In this document: positions 5,525-5,802 of the stretch, in pieces
Layout of the letters: each line of letters opens with the position of its first letter
Position numbering within the stretch: the first letter of the stretch is position 1
Source: Desulfotomaculum sp.
GTDB lineage: Bacteria; Bacillota; Desulfotomaculia; Desulfotomaculales; Nap2-2B
Assembly: GCA_003457075.1 (NCBI GenBank)
Contig: DMIY01000174.1
Span: 1 to 5,802 of the forward strand
Direction: 5' to 3'
DNA: 5,802 nt
The notes under the pieces: generated by a model
What the model was told of the DNA's origin: nothing
Database searches by the model: none
Seen by the model: the letters and a program-made list of their open reading frames with translations, nothing else
Translations under genes and position numbers: made by a program

Positions 5525-5752
5525 GGGCTACCGGTTTTTTCAAACACGGTGAAGAAAAGCCATTCCGGCTTAACTTGATTGGTTTACGGATGAGAATAGC
5601 GATCCTGCCCCATATTATACCAGGCGCTATAAATTATGTGATAGAATGTCTAAGGACAAGCTATGGAAGCTGTTTGTAAGATTACCTCAGATTATGTAGG
5701 ATTTAGATATTTGTCAGTCGGGTAATTAATCTGGTAAGCTGTTAATAAATTT

Positions 5753-5802
5753 CCTCCCCCTCGACGATGAATTCTTCTTCCCTCCCCCTCGACGGGGGAG
5801 GG
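5753..5802 (+). repeat. Two copies of a C-rich element, the second a perfect hairpin at the window edge
   Basis: CCTCCCCCTCGACG occurs at 5753-5766 and again at 5781-5794, 28 bp apart. In the second copy CCCTCCCCC (5780-5788) pairs perfectly with GGGGGAGGG (5794-5802) around the loop TCGAC. The first copy has only the 5' arm and loop. GGGGGAGGG also occurs at 8-16 near the window start. This looks like a dispersed palindromic repeat family in which the window ends. Confidence 0.75.

Larger units (their letters stand above)
5307..5752. other. Intergenic stretch without a convincing gene
   Basis: About 450 bp with no open frame of normal gene length on either strand, no tRNA or rRNA signature, and no riboswitch that I recognise. 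It contains a weak TTG-started frame (5369-5524), a perfect dyad AACCGGTGACCGGTT (5458-5472) with ACCGGTT again at 5530-5536 before a T-run, and a small hairpin GGACT/AGTCC (5495-5510) followed by TTTATT. It may be gene debris or a long 3' region. Confidence 0.5.

Noticed and set aside
5590..5679. A 29-codon ATG frame in the right-hand gap
   Set aside because: It has no Shine-Dalgarno, no recognisable motif and a length expected by chance.
5307..5752. Riboswitch or tRNA in the right-hand gap
   Set aside because: I looked for cyclic-di-GMP-type riboswitch cores and for tRNA arms and saw neither; the short hairpins present do not form a known aptamer.
5753..5794. Two copies of a 14-mer with a 14-bp gap, as the start of a CRISPR array
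   Set aside because: The repeats are too short and low in complexity, there are only two, and the spacer is far shorter than CRISPR spacers; a hairpin repeat family fits better.

Overview
The window reads as chromosomal DNA from an endospore-forming, Gram-positive, anaerobe-type Firmicute, most likely a Clostridia/Peptococcaceae relative such as the Desulfotomaculum or Pelotomaculum group. The strongest reason is yabG, which encodes a spore-coat-processing protease found only in spore formers. A ykuK-type RNase H-like gene, purine-rich Shine-Dalgarno sites before almost every gene, and the rsmA/yabG neighbourhood shared with Bacillus and many Clostridia agree with this. The genus is an inference; no rRNA or other marker is present.

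Layout: Bases 1-26 are a G-rich tract ending in T6, either the tail of a dispersed repeat or the 3' half of a terminator. On the + strand follow a PHP-family histidinol-phosphatase-like gene (57-866), a 104-bp gap with a plausible sigma-A promoter, rsmA/ksgA (971-1861) and a ykuK/DUF458 gene (start best placed at 1909, end 2379). A family-2 glycosyltransferase lies on the - strand (3197 to 2397), convergent with ykuK and divergent from yabG. yabG (3345-4217) is followed by a cytoplasmic trypsin-fold serine protease resembling the NAL1-like group (4302-5306). The last ~500 bp (5307-5802) hold no convincing gene. They end in two copies of a CCTCCCCCTCGACG element, the second forming a perfect hairpin at the window edge.

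How it works together: rsmA is a ribosome-maturation housekeeping gene, and ykuK is a putative RNase H-fold protein immediately after it. yabG and the following protease form a possible two-protease sporulation module. The most interesting signal is that both protease genes share one leader design. A long inverted repeat has its 3' arm over the Shine-Dalgarno sequence, and a sporulation-type -10 motif (CATANNNTG) sits between the arms. A transcript starting at the local promoter would lack the 5' arm and leave the ribosome site free, whereas read-through RNA would fold and hide it. The dyads are read directly from the sequence; the promoters and the regulatory model are inference.

For three genes the longest open frame is not the best gene call. 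Ribosome-site position and family length favour internal starts for ykuK (1909), the glycosyltransferase (3197) and yabG (3345).
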